The notes under the pieces were generated by a model that saw only the letters and a program-made list of their open reading frames with translations, was not told where the DNA came from and did not search any database. From a virus, in the IMG/VR virus record IMGVR_UViG_3300030450_002944, positions 17,308-81,307 of that record: a stretch of DNA of 64,000 nucleotides; one strand, written 5' to 3'. This document shows, piece after piece, positions 38,465 to 47,029 of the stretch (its first letter is position 1; each line of letters starts with the position of its first letter). Made by a program: the position numbers and the translations under genes.

Positions 38465-38520
38465 TACTATAGAGGGTATAATTATGTGCCCTTTTGTTAA
38501 TTTAAAATATAGGAGGAAAT

Positions 38521-38943
38521 ATGACATTAGCATATACTAATCGTACAGATCCATTTAATATTTTTGGAGATTTTCTAAATAGAGAATGGTCAGCTTCAAG
38601 AGCTACCGTAAAATATCCATTAGATATTGTGGAATCTAAAGATGCATATAAAGTTAAGATTTCGTTACCCGGTGTGGAAAAAGGGAATCTTTCAGTTACT
38701 ATAGATAAGGACATTCTAGTTATAGAGGCAAAGGATGTAGCAGCTGAAAAAGAAGCAGAGAAAGGTACATATATTTATAAAGGTATTAGAACAGGTTCTT
38801 ACAAGAGAGAAATCTCTGTAAAAGATTACGGTGTAGACAGTAAGAAAGTTACTTCTGTTTACAAGAATGGTATCCTAACTATAAACATGCCTAAAACTAA
38901 GGAGGCAAAACCACAGATTATTTCTGTGGCTATGGATGGATAA
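38521..38943 (+). CDS. Small heat shock protein, Hsp20 family (140 aa)
   Basis: Alpha-crystallin domain at residues about 30-125: YPLDIVESKDAYKVKISLPG, then LSVTIDKDILVIEAK and KNGILTINMPK. The NGILxIxxPK signature is characteristic. Hsp20 proteins hold unfolding proteins without ATP. Marine phages often carry one, proposed to protect assembly proteins. AGGAGG lies before the ATG; first gene of the P9 unit. Confidence 0.9.
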   Translation: MTLAYTNRTDPFNIFGDFLNREWSASRATVKYPLDIVESKDAYKVKISLPGVEKGNLSVTIDKDILVIEAKDVAAEKEAEKGTYIYKGIRTGSYKREISVKDYGVDSKKVTSVYKNGILTINMPKTKEAKPQIISVAMDG

Positions 38944-39467
38944 TGGAGATAAACGATGAATTAATTAGGCAATGGGAACCTAAAATTCATAAAATGCTCC
39001 AAACATCGTATGTAATTGGGTATGATCGTGATGATCTTGCTCAAGAACTTAGAATTGCTATTATGAAAGCAGCTAAATCCTTTAACCCAGAGCGAGGTGT
39101 AATCTTTCATACCTATTTACATACTACAATGGTTAATACTATTAGAACTTTAATATCAAAAGCACAGAAGAAACCTGTGACTGTTAGTTATGATGAACGC
39201 TTTTATGGTGATGATTCCGATATTTTACCTAAGAAACTTGGCGAAGCCTTAACATATGCCGAGGATTGGGAAATATTAGAATTATATGATGAACTAGAGA
39301 AGTTTAATCTAACTGATAGAGAGAAAAGATTTATAGAATTAAGATTAGAAGGTTGGACCATGGATGAAATTTCCACTGATTTAGAGAAATCTGCCTATAG
39401 AATTAGACAAAATTTAAGAATAAAAGTAGAGAATATTTTTTATGGTAAAGAAACAGAAAAGGATTGA
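38943..39467 (+). CDS. RNA polymerase sigma factor, sigma70 family (174 aa)
   Basis: Region 2 at residues about 25-66 (DRDDLAQELRIAIMKAAKSF, FHTYLHTTMVNTIR) and region 4 at about 120-165 (LTDREKRFIELRLEGWTMDE then a recognition helix SAYRIRQNLRIK). No region 1 or 3, as in compact alternative sigma factors. It binds host core polymerase and recruits it to phage promoters. The -10-only motif AGTATAATAGTAT found before late genes is its likely target (inference). Overlaps Hsp20 stop by one base. Confidence 0.8.
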   Translation: MEINDELIRQWEPKIHKMLQTSYVIGYDRDDLAQELRIAIMKAAKSFNPERGVIFHTYLHTTMVNTIRTLISKAQKKPVTVSYDERFYGDDSDILPKKLGEALTYAEDWEILELYDELEKFNLTDREKRFIELRLEGWTMDEISTDLEKSAYRIRQNLRIKVENIFYGKETEKD

Positions 39468-39867
39468 TCAATATAATTCTAAAGATTTATTTGAAGATTT
39501 TAAGACCCTATATGCTCGTAAACATAAGAAAGAATATGAGCCCAAGAACTTTATTGGGAATGAGCTAAAGTCTTTAAAAATTTTATTAGATAAATACTCA
39601 GCCTATGAAATATTATCGGCTATTTATAACTGTATTTCAAAGAATACGGACAATATCTCTGTGAATTATTTCGCAGGGGGTGTTAAATACTACTTAACTG
39701 ACCATGATCCTAAGTTGTATTGGTCAGTTATGTCCTCTCCAGATCCTATGATTAAAAAGAAATGGAGACTTTTTACTATTCTAAACTCAAAATGGTTACC
39801 TACTGCCACAGATAAGAAGAGGCTTGAAGCTCTTGAACAAGAATTGCAGGAGGTTTTATCTAAATGA
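39442..39867 (+). CDS. Hypothetical replication-operon protein, possible helicase loader (141 aa)
   Basis: Helical, basic protein (KDLFEDFKTLYARKHKKEYE; KSLKILLDKYSAYEIL) with a Lys/Glu C-terminus, shortly before the DnaB-type helicase gene. Composition and position resemble phage helicase loaders or replisome organisers, but no signature is visible, so this is a suggestion only. Overlaps the sigma gene by 26 bases. Confidence 0.6.
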   Translation: MVKKQKRIDQYNSKDLFEDFKTLYARKHKKEYEPKNFIGNELKSLKILLDKYSAYEILSAIYNCISKNTDNISVNYFAGGVKYYLTDHDPKLYWSVMSSPDPMIKKKWRLFTILNSKWLPTATDKKRLEALEQELQEVLSK

Positions 39868-40115
39868 GATCTAAAAGAAAAGGGGGGTTGACACAGACTA
39901 CCCAAAAAGTGTATAATAGTAATATAGATAATAAATATAATAGTAAATATAGAGTTATTAGTATACATAATATAACAAAACATATAATGATTATTGGAGT
40001 ATATGATTGTTTAGAAGCAGCTAAGTTAATAGCAGAAGATATGTCTAAACAAGACGATTTAAAATGTTATGTACATAGTGACGACAACAGAGTTTTACAT
40101 ATAGCAGGGGAGTAA
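39864..40115 (+). CDS. Hypothetical protein (83 aa)
   Basis: ATG overlaps the previous stop (ATGA). Promoter P10 lies inside its first 20 codons, so a shorter form starting at MIIGVYDCLEAAKL (near 39988) could be made from that promoter. Small alpha/beta protein; no family recognised. Confidence 0.6.
   Translation: MRSKRKGGLTQTTQKVYNSNIDNKYNSKYRVISIHNITKHIMIIGVYDCLEAAKLIAEDMSKQDDLKCYVHSDDNRVLHIAGE
39888..39917 (+). promoter_or_regulatory. Sigma70-type promoter P10
   Basis: TTGACA (39888-39893), 18-bp spacer, TATAAT (39912-39917). The -10 continues as TATAATAGTA, so it also resembles the late motif; a dual-use promoter ahead of the helicase gene. Confidence 0.75.
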
Positions 40116-40116
40116 T

Positions 40117-41370
40117 ATGGAAAGTTATGAATATATAGAGTCTGGGATTGTACTAAATCTAGACAGTAAGGAATCTTTACGAAAGTTTAAACATTCTTCT
40201 AAGGATTTTGCTAAACATGGAGACGCATTAAAATTCATCAATAAACATTTTGATGATTATGGAAGCTTTCCATCAACTGATACCTTAGTTGAGAATTTTC
40301 CTACAATTGACACTACTGCAAATAGTTTAAATTTAGATTATGCAATTGACTCTTTTAAAAGTCAAGTCTTATTTAGAAATATTGTTTCTTCATTTCAGTC
40401 AAATAAAGATTTATTAAAAGAAGATCCTAAGAAAGCTCTCTCATATATTCAATCTAACTTAAATGATATAGAAGTTGTTTACGATGAAGATGTAATTTCA
40501 TATGATTCAGCAGCAGATGGAAGATTTGATGCATGGCAGGCTAGAAGTAAGAAACGAAAGATGGGGGAAGGTATGATGGGTATACCAACACCTTTCAAGT
40601 CTTTGAATAAAACAGGTGTAGGATGGATGCCGGGAGAATTAATTGCAATGTTTGCTAGACCAACTGTTGGTAAAACATGGATGTGTATTCAAGTAGCAGC
40701 AACTGCAATGATGAATGGACATAAAACACTTATGATTTCTACAGAAATGCCTGTAGATGCTATTAGCTTAAGAGCAGATGTTGTCTTAGCTAATATGATG
40801 GGATACAAATTCTCTCATTCAGCTCTTAGAACAGGTAAACCCATAGATGAAGATAAGTATAAAGAATTTTTACAGAAATTAAATGGACGACCATTATTAA
40901 TATGTGATCATATTCAAGGAGAAAGCAGTATATCATTAGAAAGTATTGCTGCATTAATAAGAAAACACAATCCAGACTTAGTTGTTTTGGATGGAATTTA
41001 TTTAGTATCATCGGGAGATGGTAGAAAAGCAATGTGGGAACAGTCCCATTCATTGTTTTATGGTATGAAGACTCTTGCTCTTAGTACTAATACTCCTGTA
41101 TTCGTTTCTACACAAGCTACTAGGGAAGCTGCAAATATGTTTGAGCCACCTAGAGCAGATCAAGTTGCATTTGGGGATGCTTTAATTCGTTCTTCAGATG
41201 TTGCAATGGCAATGTGTAGAGTTGAGAATGAGGAAGATAAGAGATTAGTTCAATACCAAAAATACAGAGATGGAGTCCTTGCATCTGATGTTTCTATTAT
41301 GGATTGGGATGTGGATAGAGGGCGTATAGAAGAAACAGATGAGGATATCTGGAGCAACGATAGCTTTTAA
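40117..41370 (+). CDS. Replicative DNA helicase, DnaB-type (417 aa)
   Basis: RecA-like ATPase with Walker A near residue 185 (ARPTVGKTWMCIQ), TEMPVDAISLR as motif 1a, Walker B LVVLDGIYLVS near 290, and FVSTQATREAAN as motif 3. The N-terminal domain is helical and shorter than bacterial DnaB. Forms a hexamer that unwinds DNA 5' to 3' and recruits primase; primase and polymerase genes follow. Confidence 0.9.
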   Translation: MESYEYIESGIVLNLDSKESLRKFKHSSKDFAKHGDALKFINKHFDDYGSFPSTDTLVENFPTIDTTANSLNLDYAIDSFKSQVLFRNIVSSFQSNKDLLKEDPKKALSYIQSNLNDIEVVYDEDVISYDSAADGRFDAWQARSKKRKMGEGMMGIPTPFKSLNKTGVGWMPGELIAMFARPTVGKTWMCIQVAATAMMNGHKTLMISTEMPVDAISLRADVVLANMMGYKFSHSALRTGKPIDEDKYKEFLQKLNGRPLLICDHIQGESSISLESIAALIRKHNPDLVVLDGIYLVSSGDGRKAMWEQSHSLFYGMKTLALSTNTPVFVSTQATREAANMFEPPRADQVAFGDALIRSSDVAMAMCRVENEEDKRLVQYQKYRDGVLASDVSIMDWDVDRGRIEETDEDIWSNDSF

Positions 41371-41379
41371 GGAGGCGAT

Positions 41380-41571
41380 ATGAAAGTTCTAGGAATGATT
41401 ATGAAATATTACTCTCTCTTTAATAAGTACTCAGACGTAATACCTGAATTGGTTAAGCTTGTAGATACTGCAGTAAAAGCAGTTGAAGACAAAAAGATCA
41501 GTAAGGCAGAACAGAGTGCTTTGATGAAAGAGTATTGGAACGTAATTAACAAAATAAAAGAGGCAAAATAA
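41380..41571 (+). CDS. Hypothetical small helical protein (63 aa)
   Basis: Two-helix protein between helicase and primase genes, with AAGGAGG upstream and a one-base overlap with the primase start. Lys-rich C-terminus. May be an accessory of the helicase-primase pair (position only). Confidence 0.65.
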   Translation: MKVLGMIMKYYSLFNKYSDVIPELVKLVDTAVKAVEDKKISKAEQSALMKEYWNVINKIKEAK

Positions 41572-42434
41572 TGATAGATTGGGCACAAGTGCTATTAGAT
41601 ACAGGAATTGATGTACCTGAAGACTATGATGAGTTTTCAATAAGATGTCCATTCCATGATGATGGTGTCGCTTCATGCTCAATCAATATCGAAAAAGGGT
41701 TGTGGATATGCTTCGCAGGGTGTGGTCAAGGAAGTCTAAAGAATTTTCTTAGAAAATATCTAGATTGTAATGGAGTAGAGCTAGAAAAATTATTAGTTGA
41801 TAGTCAAATGGATTTTTCCATTAACTTCTTTGATGATTTAGTAGCTACTATTGAAGAACGAGAAGAGTTTTTTATGAAAGCAGATACATCAAAACATCCA
41901 AGTTGGATATTTGATAGAGGTTTCTCTGAAGAAACCCTGAAAGAGTGGGGTTGTGGAACAACAGAATACAATGATTTAGTAATTCCAATTCATGACTTGG
42001 AGTCAAATCTAGTTGGATCAGTAACAAGAAGGGTAAATGCTACCCCAAAGTACATGTATTCAAAAGGATTAAAGAAATCACAGGTCATATTTGGAGCACA
42101 TAAGTTAACTGAACCTAAAAAATACGTCTGTATTACAGAGGGGTCACTTGATACAATGTGGTTAAATCAAAAGGGTTATCCAAGTGTAGCTATTCTAGGA
42201 GCAACTATGTCTAGAGCACAATTGGATATTCTGCGATCATTAAGAACAGAAGAATATATCTTATGTTTCGATAATGATGAGGCAGGACAAAGGGCGATAT
42301 CGAAAGCAATGCTTGACATATCAACCAGCTTTATGGTATCATATATAAAGATGCCGAAAAAATATAAGGACGTACAAGATGTACGTTCCGAGGCATTACT
42401 CAAAGAAGTAATAGCAAAACGACATTATTGGTAA
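41571..42434 (+). CDS. DNA primase, DnaG-type (287 aa)
   Basis: CHC2-type zinc finger near residues 25-53 (CPFHDDG and CFAGCGQG). A TOPRIM domain begins CITEGSLDTMWL near residue 183 (catalytic Glu) and continues with YILCFDNDEAGQRA near 227 (metal-binding DxD-type Asp pair). Compact compared with bacterial DnaG: the C-terminal helicase-binding domain is absent, as in many phage primases. Synthesises RNA primers for replication. Confidence 0.88.
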   Translation: MIDWAQVLLDTGIDVPEDYDEFSIRCPFHDDGVASCSINIEKGLWICFAGCGQGSLKNFLRKYLDCNGVELEKLLVDSQMDFSINFFDDLVATIEEREEFFMKADTSKHPSWIFDRGFSEETLKEWGCGTTEYNDLVIPIHDLESNLVGSVTRRVNATPKYMYSKGLKKSQVIFGAHKLTEPKKYVCITEGSLDTMWLNQKGYPSVAILGATMSRAQLDILRSLRTEEYILCFDNDEAGQRAISKAMLDISTSFMVSYIKMPKKYKDVQDVRSEALLKEVIAKRHYW

Positions 42435-42447
42435 AGGAGGATTTACT

Positions 42448-43134
42448 ATGTCAGGAATAGCAAAAATTTTGCAAAAGAGAGAAGCCATATTAAATCCATC
42501 AGATAATCAATCTTTTGGTAAAGAGATTTGGTTTAAAGATGGAGATCAAGCATTTCTTACTCCAGTGGCTTCAGGAGAAGAAGGGGATGCTTTATTAGAT
42601 GAAATCTATCTGTATACATACAGATCAGGTAATAGGTGGATTAACCTATTATCAGACGATTCAGTCGACTCAAGTGCTGTACCATCTGATTCTAGACCAT
42701 CACATAAGTTTGCCTTTTGGGCATACGTTCACGAAATTATCCACACTGAAAAGAAAATGGATGATTGGGAAGAAGTTGAAGGTCCAGCTGGCAAGAAGAT
42801 GTACAAACAAGTCGTAGATGACTTTAAAGTTGTACCTCTAGGGTTTGGAAGAAGTGATTACGTTTGGAACCAGATTGTAGACATCTACAATGATTGGGGA
42901 AATCTAAATAAAGGTGTAATTAGGATCAAGAGAACAGGTGCAGGAATGTATGATACTTCATATACTATTGCAGCAACTACTAGATCATCAGACATACCTG
43001 AAGACAAACAGCCTGAAATCAGTGACTTACCATCTATCAAAGACTATTACATGGATAGATATGGTAACACACCTGAAACTGAAGACACAAATAACTCATT
43101 TAGTACTGATGATACAGAGGATGATTTATTTTAA
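42448..43134 (+). CDS. Putative single-stranded DNA-binding protein (228 aa)
   Basis: Mixed beta core (GDQAFLTPVASGEEGD, LYTYRSGNRWINLL) and an acidic, Ser/Thr-rich C-terminal tail ending DDTEDDLF, the aromatic-terminated acidic tail by which SSB proteins recruit partners. Location between primase and polymerase genes supports it. No perfect family signature seen; T7 gp2.5- or gp32-like analogue is the best guess. Confidence 0.65.
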   Translation: MSGIAKILQKREAILNPSDNQSFGKEIWFKDGDQAFLTPVASGEEGDALLDEIYLYTYRSGNRWINLLSDDSVDSSAVPSDSRPSHKFAFWAYVHEIIHTEKKMDDWEEVEGPAGKKMYKQVVDDFKVVPLGFGRSDYVWNQIVDIYNDWGNLNKGVIRIKRTGAGMYDTSYTIAATTRSSDIPEDKQPEISDLPSIKDYYMDRYGNTPETEDTNNSFSTDDTEDDLF

Positions 43135-45135
43135 ATGCTAGTAAGAGATCAAAATACATTTAACAAGGTTCTACCTACACTTAACAATCATACTGTGGTA
43201 GTGGATGTAGAGACAAATGGTTTTGATTCTTATGGTATAAATCAAATTTGTGGAATCGGAGTCGGATTTGTAGACAACTTAGACTCGTACTACTTCCCTT
43301 TCCGACATCAACAAGTAGGAAATAACCTTCCTAGCGAGTGTTTAGATACCCTCATCGAGTGGTTAAATCAATCCAAGCACCTTGTTGGTTACAACATCAA
43401 GTTCGATCTTCGATTCCTTGAAAAAGAAGGACTATTAGTTGAAGACAAGACTTTAATTGATGTACTCACGATGGTTCGTTTGACTGAACCATCCACAGTT
43501 AAAGACTTGGATCTCACTAATACGATAAAAAGAAGCTATGGGGAAAGTCATGCAAGCTATGATTTAGAGACAAAAAAAGTTTTACGCTCTAATAAATGGA
43601 ATAAGGATTTTTCCCTAGCTCCTATAGAAGTTTTAGGACCATATTGTGAAAAAGATGTGCTCTATACTGCAAAACTTTTTAATGATAGATTAGAAGTCAT
43701 TAAAAAATCTAAACAGTTAGACGTATTTAAATCTCAAATGGAATTGACTAAAGTTCTGTATGTTATGGAAGGGCATGGAATTAAAATAGATAACAACTAT
43801 GTGCATGAAACTATGCTCAAACTAGAGAAACGTAAGGATGAGATTAAAAAAAGAGTTTTAGATCTTGCAGGGAAGGAATTTAATCTTAATAGTACACAAC
43901 AACTAGGGGAAGTACTTAATGAAAGAGGTATAAAATCTCCTGAGAAGACTGCAAAAGGACAACAGTCATGGAATGAAGCTGCGTTAGTACAAATAAATGA
44001 TCCGATTGCTGGATATGTACGTCAATATAGAGCTTTAGAGAAATTGAGGTCTACATATTTAGAGCCTTTCTCGGTAAAGAACGAATTACATACAACTTTT
44101 TGTAATTGGGGTACTTTAACAGGAAGACTATCATCTAGGAATCCAAATTTGCAGAACATTCCTCGAAACCATTTCAATCTAATGGATAAAAAGTTAACTG
44201 AGGAAGATAAGAAAGAATTGAAAAGTAGAATTAATGCTACATTAGCTGCCAAAGGGCAAACAAGTAGAGTTGAAGGATTAAGTGATGAGGTTTTAAATAC
44301 TTGGACGTTTGTTGGAGACGAATCTTTTGATAAATCACAAGAAGGGCAGATAGCAATTAGGAATTTATTTGTACCAAGAGATGATTATAAGTTAGTTTCG
44401 TTTGATTATTCTCAAATGGAAGTAAGAGTATTCTTAAGCTATCTTCAAAATGAAGAAGTTAATCAAATGTTGACTAAATCAAATGTAGATTTTCATGGGG
44501 AAGCAGCAAAATTAGCATTTAATGTAACTGAAGATGATGAAACATTTAAAATGTTTAGGCAAACTGCTAAGAGTATTACATTTGGAACTATATATGGTAT
44601 AGGAAATCAAAAGTTAGGTATTCAATTAGGTGTTCCAGCTCAAGAAGCTGCCGCTTATAAGAAAAGATACTTTGATGGTATTAAGGGTTCAAGAGAATTT
44701 TTTAATGCAGTAGTGAGGAAAGTAGAATTATTAGGACAAATAAAGAATAAATATGGTAGGGTTTATCAAATTCCTAAGAATTTAGGATACAAAGGGATAA
44801 ACTATCTTGTACAAGGCACAAGTGCCGACATTCTTAATGAAAGAATGATACAAGTACATAAATTATTAGAAAACTTTAAGAGTAATTTACTTTTACAAGT
44901 GCATGATGAAATAATATGTGAGATACATAAGGATGAAATGGAGACATTGCCAAACTTAATTAGGGATGTTTTAGTAGAGAATACTTTACGCATACCTTTA
45001 GAAGTTGATATAGAAATATGCGAACCATCATGGGCAGTAAAAAAAGATTATTTTAAAAAAGAAGAGTCTATACAGGAAGAACCTGTAGTAGAAGTAAAAG
45101 AAAAAGAATTAGCATATAGTATAGATTGGAGCTAA
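43135..45135 (+). CDS. polA: DNA polymerase I, family A, with 3'-5' exonuclease (666 aa)
   Basis: Exonuclease domain starts VVDVETNGFD near residue 22 (DxE) with VGYNIKFDLRFLE and a YCEKDVLYT motif. Polymerase motif A is FDYSQMEVRV near residue 424, motif B RQTAKSITFGTIYGIG near 482, and motif C LLQVHDEIICEIH near 586. No 5' nuclease domain. In motif B the phenylalanine/tyrosine position that sets dideoxynucleotide sensitivity reads Phe (ITFG). Replicative enzyme of the phage. Confidence 0.93.
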   Translation: MLVRDQNTFNKVLPTLNNHTVVVDVETNGFDSYGINQICGIGVGFVDNLDSYYFPFRHQQVGNNLPSECLDTLIEWLNQSKHLVGYNIKFDLRFLEKEGLLVEDKTLIDVLTMVRLTEPSTVKDLDLTNTIKRSYGESHASYDLETKKVLRSNKWNKDFSLAPIEVLGPYCEKDVLYTAKLFNDRLEVIKKSKQLDVFKSQMELTKVLYVMEGHGIKIDNNYVHETMLKLEKRKDEIKKRVLDLAGKEFNLNSTQQLGEVLNERGIKSPEKTAKGQQSWNEAALVQINDPIAGYVRQYRALEKLRSTYLEPFSVKNELHTTFCNWGTLTGRLSSRNPNLQNIPRNHFNLMDKKLTEEDKKELKSRINATLAAKGQTSRVEGLSDEVLNTWTFVGDESFDKSQEGQIAIRNLFVPRDDYKLVSFDYSQMEVRVFLSYLQNEEVNQMLTKSNVDFHGEAAKLAFNVTEDDETFKMFRQTAKSITFGTIYGIGNQKLGIQLGVPAQEAAAYKKRYFDGIKGSREFFNAVVRKVELLGQIKNKYGRVYQIPKNLGYKGINYLVQGTSADILNERMIQVHKLLENFKSNLLLQVHDEIICEIHKDEMETLPNLIRDVLVENTLRIPLEVDIEICEPSWAVKKDYFKKEESIQEEPVVEVKEKELAYSIDWS

Positions 45136-45136
45136 C

Positions 45137-45319
45137 ATGGAAGTTACAGCAAAGAATAATGAACCCTTTGAAAAGCTTATGAAGCGTTTTACAAAGAAAG
45201 TTCAAAAAGAAGGTTTATTAGAGACTTATAGGGATCATTTAGTATTTGAGCCTAAGAGTGTTAAAAGACAACAACAAAAAGCGAATAAGCTAAGAAAGAG
45301 TAGACAAAATGAATCTTAA
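45137..45319 (+). CDS. rpsU: Ribosomal protein bS21 homologue (60 aa)
   Basis: Aligns with bacterial S21 by pattern: the ENEPFxxxxRRFKR-type start is seen as NNEPFEKLMKRFTKK, then a GLLETYRDHLVFEPKS segment and a Lys/Arg/Gln-rich helix (KRQQQKANKLRKS). bS21 sits on the 30S platform near the anti-Shine-Dalgarno helix and helps initiation. Phage copies are proposed to bias host ribosomes to phage messages. Placed one base after the polymerase gene, so co-expressed with replication. Confidence 0.85.
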   Translation: MEVTAKNNEPFEKLMKRFTKKVQKEGLLETYRDHLVFEPKSVKRQQQKANKLRKSRQNES

Positions 45320-45629
45320 TGAAAAATTAGAGAAATTTTTAGAGTCAACCGAAGAAGAAGTAATGTTATATGATGATTACGAAGATGCATTTATAGGGTT
45401 AGGATATCAACAATATAATGGTCCTATTGCTATATATGATGCATCAAAGTGTATTGAAATCTTAACTAATAATTTTATGGATGATCCTGATTGTGACGAT
45501 TGGGATGATGCAAATGAAATGGCTGTAGAATATTTTGATTATAATAGTGTTGGAGCATGGTATGGGGACAAAACACCCATATTCATAATGACAACAAATG
45601 AAGATATAAACGAACACATAGGAGAATAA
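45309..45629 (+). CDS. Hypothetical acidic protein (106 aa)
   Basis: Very acidic (EEEVMLYDDYEDAF, DDPDCDDWDDANE), with overlapping start in the bS21 gene. Similar small proteins with a YDASKCIEIL-type helix occur in phage replication operons as unknowns. No catalytic motif. Confidence 0.7.
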   Translation: MNLNEKLEKFLESTEEEVMLYDDYEDAFIGLGYQQYNGPIAIYDASKCIEILTNNFMDDPDCDDWDDANEMAVEYFDYNSVGAWYGDKTPIFIMTTNEDINEHIGE

Positions 45630-45630
45630 T

Positions 45631-46050
45631 ATGGTAGGATCATGGAAAAACCCTGACTTTAAAGGAGACTTTACACAAGGAGAATGGGATGATAAAAAAG
45701 CAAATTATCCGGATCTAAGTTGGGATGAGTATCGAAAAATAAAAAAGACTGAAGAAGAATTAATTGCTGAAGTCGATATAAAAATGCCGGAAGAAGAACT
45801 TGTAGAAGTACAAACAAAAAAATATAGTTTTAAAGAAGCTTATGAAAGAGATAATGCAGTAGATCCAGAACATTATCATTTCGCTATAGAACCATGGAAA
45901 TTTATAGCTGAGAATAACCTTGACTTTGCTCAAGGCAATGTGGTAAAATATATATGTAGATATAAATATAAGAATGGTATTGAAGACCTTAAGAAGGCAA
46001 AACAATACATAGATATGCTAATTGATAAGGAGGAAAATGCCGATAACTAA
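45631..46050 (+). CDS. DUF3310 domain protein (139 aa)
   Basis: The C-terminal 65 residues match DUF3310 (SaV-like): VDPEHYHFAIEPWKFIAEN, LDFAQGNVVKYICRY, and the helix LKKAKQYIDMLI. Some family members were suggested to act in nucleotide metabolism, but the role is not settled. The N-terminal 70 residues are charged and unassigned. Located among nucleotide and replication genes. Confidence 0.85.
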   Translation: MVGSWKNPDFKGDFTQGEWDDKKANYPDLSWDEYRKIKKTEEELIAEVDIKMPEEELVEVQTKKYSFKEAYERDNAVDPEHYHFAIEPWKFIAENNLDFAQGNVVKYICRYKYKNGIEDLKKAKQYIDMLIDKEENADN

Positions 46051-46426
46051 CCCTGTACAAAGAGGTGATGGTATTATCATAGGAAAATATTATTCAGATA
46101 AAAATATTTTTGTTAGAAAACTTAACTATAAAAGCCATATTTTCAGAAAAACTAATTCATCAACTTTTGATGAAAATGTAATAAAACACTTAGAAGCATA
46201 TGTAGATTATTATGACAATGCTTTAGAAGAATTAGTTATGGTAAATGAGTATAAAGACAAACCTTATAATCATTCAATAACTTATAAAGAATTTTTAAAA
46301 TGTACAGATAATAAAGAAAATTTAATATTCCATCATGGGAAGAATATAGGTAAATATAAACCTAGATATAAACAATATGAAATCCCTATAGAGAATATGG
46401 TAAAGGAAACAAATGGCAAGACGTAA
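46037..46426 (+). CDS. Hypothetical protein (129 aa)
   Basis: ATG 46037 is preferred (AAGGAGG five bases upstream); an upstream ATG at 46022 lacks a ribosome site. Tyr/Lys/Asn-rich, overlapping neighbours by 14 bases on each side. No family recognised. Confidence 0.65.
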   Translation: MPITNPVQRGDGIIIGKYYSDKNIFVRKLNYKSHIFRKTNSSTFDENVIKHLEAYVDYYDNALEELVMVNEYKDKPYNHSITYKEFLKCTDNKENLIFHHGKNIGKYKPRYKQYEIPIENMVKETNGKT

Positions 46427-46571
46427 TTGGAGTAAATGTTATGACTGTGGTAAAAAAATAAATACTAAACGCAATGCCATCTCAAGACATGGGCATGGTT
46501 GTGAGGCGTGTTGGTTAAAGAAAAGAAGAAAAGAACGTAGAGAAGAAAGGAGGGCTATAACAAATGGCTAA
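46413..46571 (+). CDS. Small basic zinc-finger-like protein (52 aa)
   Basis: CYDC near residue 9 and HGHGCEAC near residue 26 make a possible zinc site, flanked by a strongly basic C-terminus (KKRRKERREERR). Starts with AAAGGAAAC upstream and overlaps both neighbours. Probably binds nucleic acid (inference). Confidence 0.6.
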   Translation: MARRNWSKCYDCGKKINTKRNAISRHGHGCEACWLKKRRKERREERRAITNG

Positions 46572-46788
46572 AGTAGGAGTGAAATTAGGCTTTACTTATA
46601 GAGTAGGAGATCTAAATAATAATCAATATGGAAGGATAGATGTAGATATACATGATATAGATACAGAACTACCATTAGATGAGCAATTAGATAAATCCAA
46701 AGAGTATGCTGATAAAATATTTGAATCAGTAAAAAGCAAAATAGACAACAGTTTAGATGAAATATTGGGGGAATCAAATAATGAATGA
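46564..46788 (+). CDS. Hypothetical protein (74 aa)
   Basis: Beta-rich first half (VGVKLGFTYRVGDLNNNQYG) and an acidic helical second half. AAAGGAGG is upstream. No family recognised; small size and overlap with the next gene suggest co-translation. Confidence 0.7.
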   Translation: MAKVGVKLGFTYRVGDLNNNQYGRIDVDIHDIDTELPLDEQLDKSKEYADKIFESVKSKIDNSLDEILGESNNE

Positions 46789-47029
46789 GATTATTAGAGC
46801 TAAAGTATTAGAGGATGTACTTGCAGAACGAGAACGTCAAGATGGGATGTATGGAGATCAAACTAAACATTCAGATCAGTATTGGAATGTAATTGCAACT
46901 GAAGAAAATGGAGAAGTAGCTAGAGCTATATGGGAAGAAGATGATGGACATATGTACGAAGAAATAATTCAATGTGCAGCTGTTTATTTCGCATGGGCAG
47001 AAGCAATTAGAAAACGAGGTGATAGATGA
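46781..47029 (+). CDS. MazG-like nucleotide pyrophosphohydrolase (82 aa)
   Basis: ATG 46781 is preferred (GGGGGAA upstream). The pattern AERERQDGMYGDQ, then TEENGEVARAIWEEDD and a closing helix EEIIQCAAVYFAW, corresponds to the all-alpha NTP pyrophosphatase fold, with the ExxE-type metal site in TEENGEVA. Family members hydrolyse non-canonical or excess nucleoside triphosphates. Small compared with MazG but typical of phage versions. Confidence 0.7.
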   Translation: MNEIIRAKVLEDVLAERERQDGMYGDQTKHSDQYWNVIATEENGEVARAIWEEDDGHMYEEIIQCAAVYFAWAEAIRKRGDR

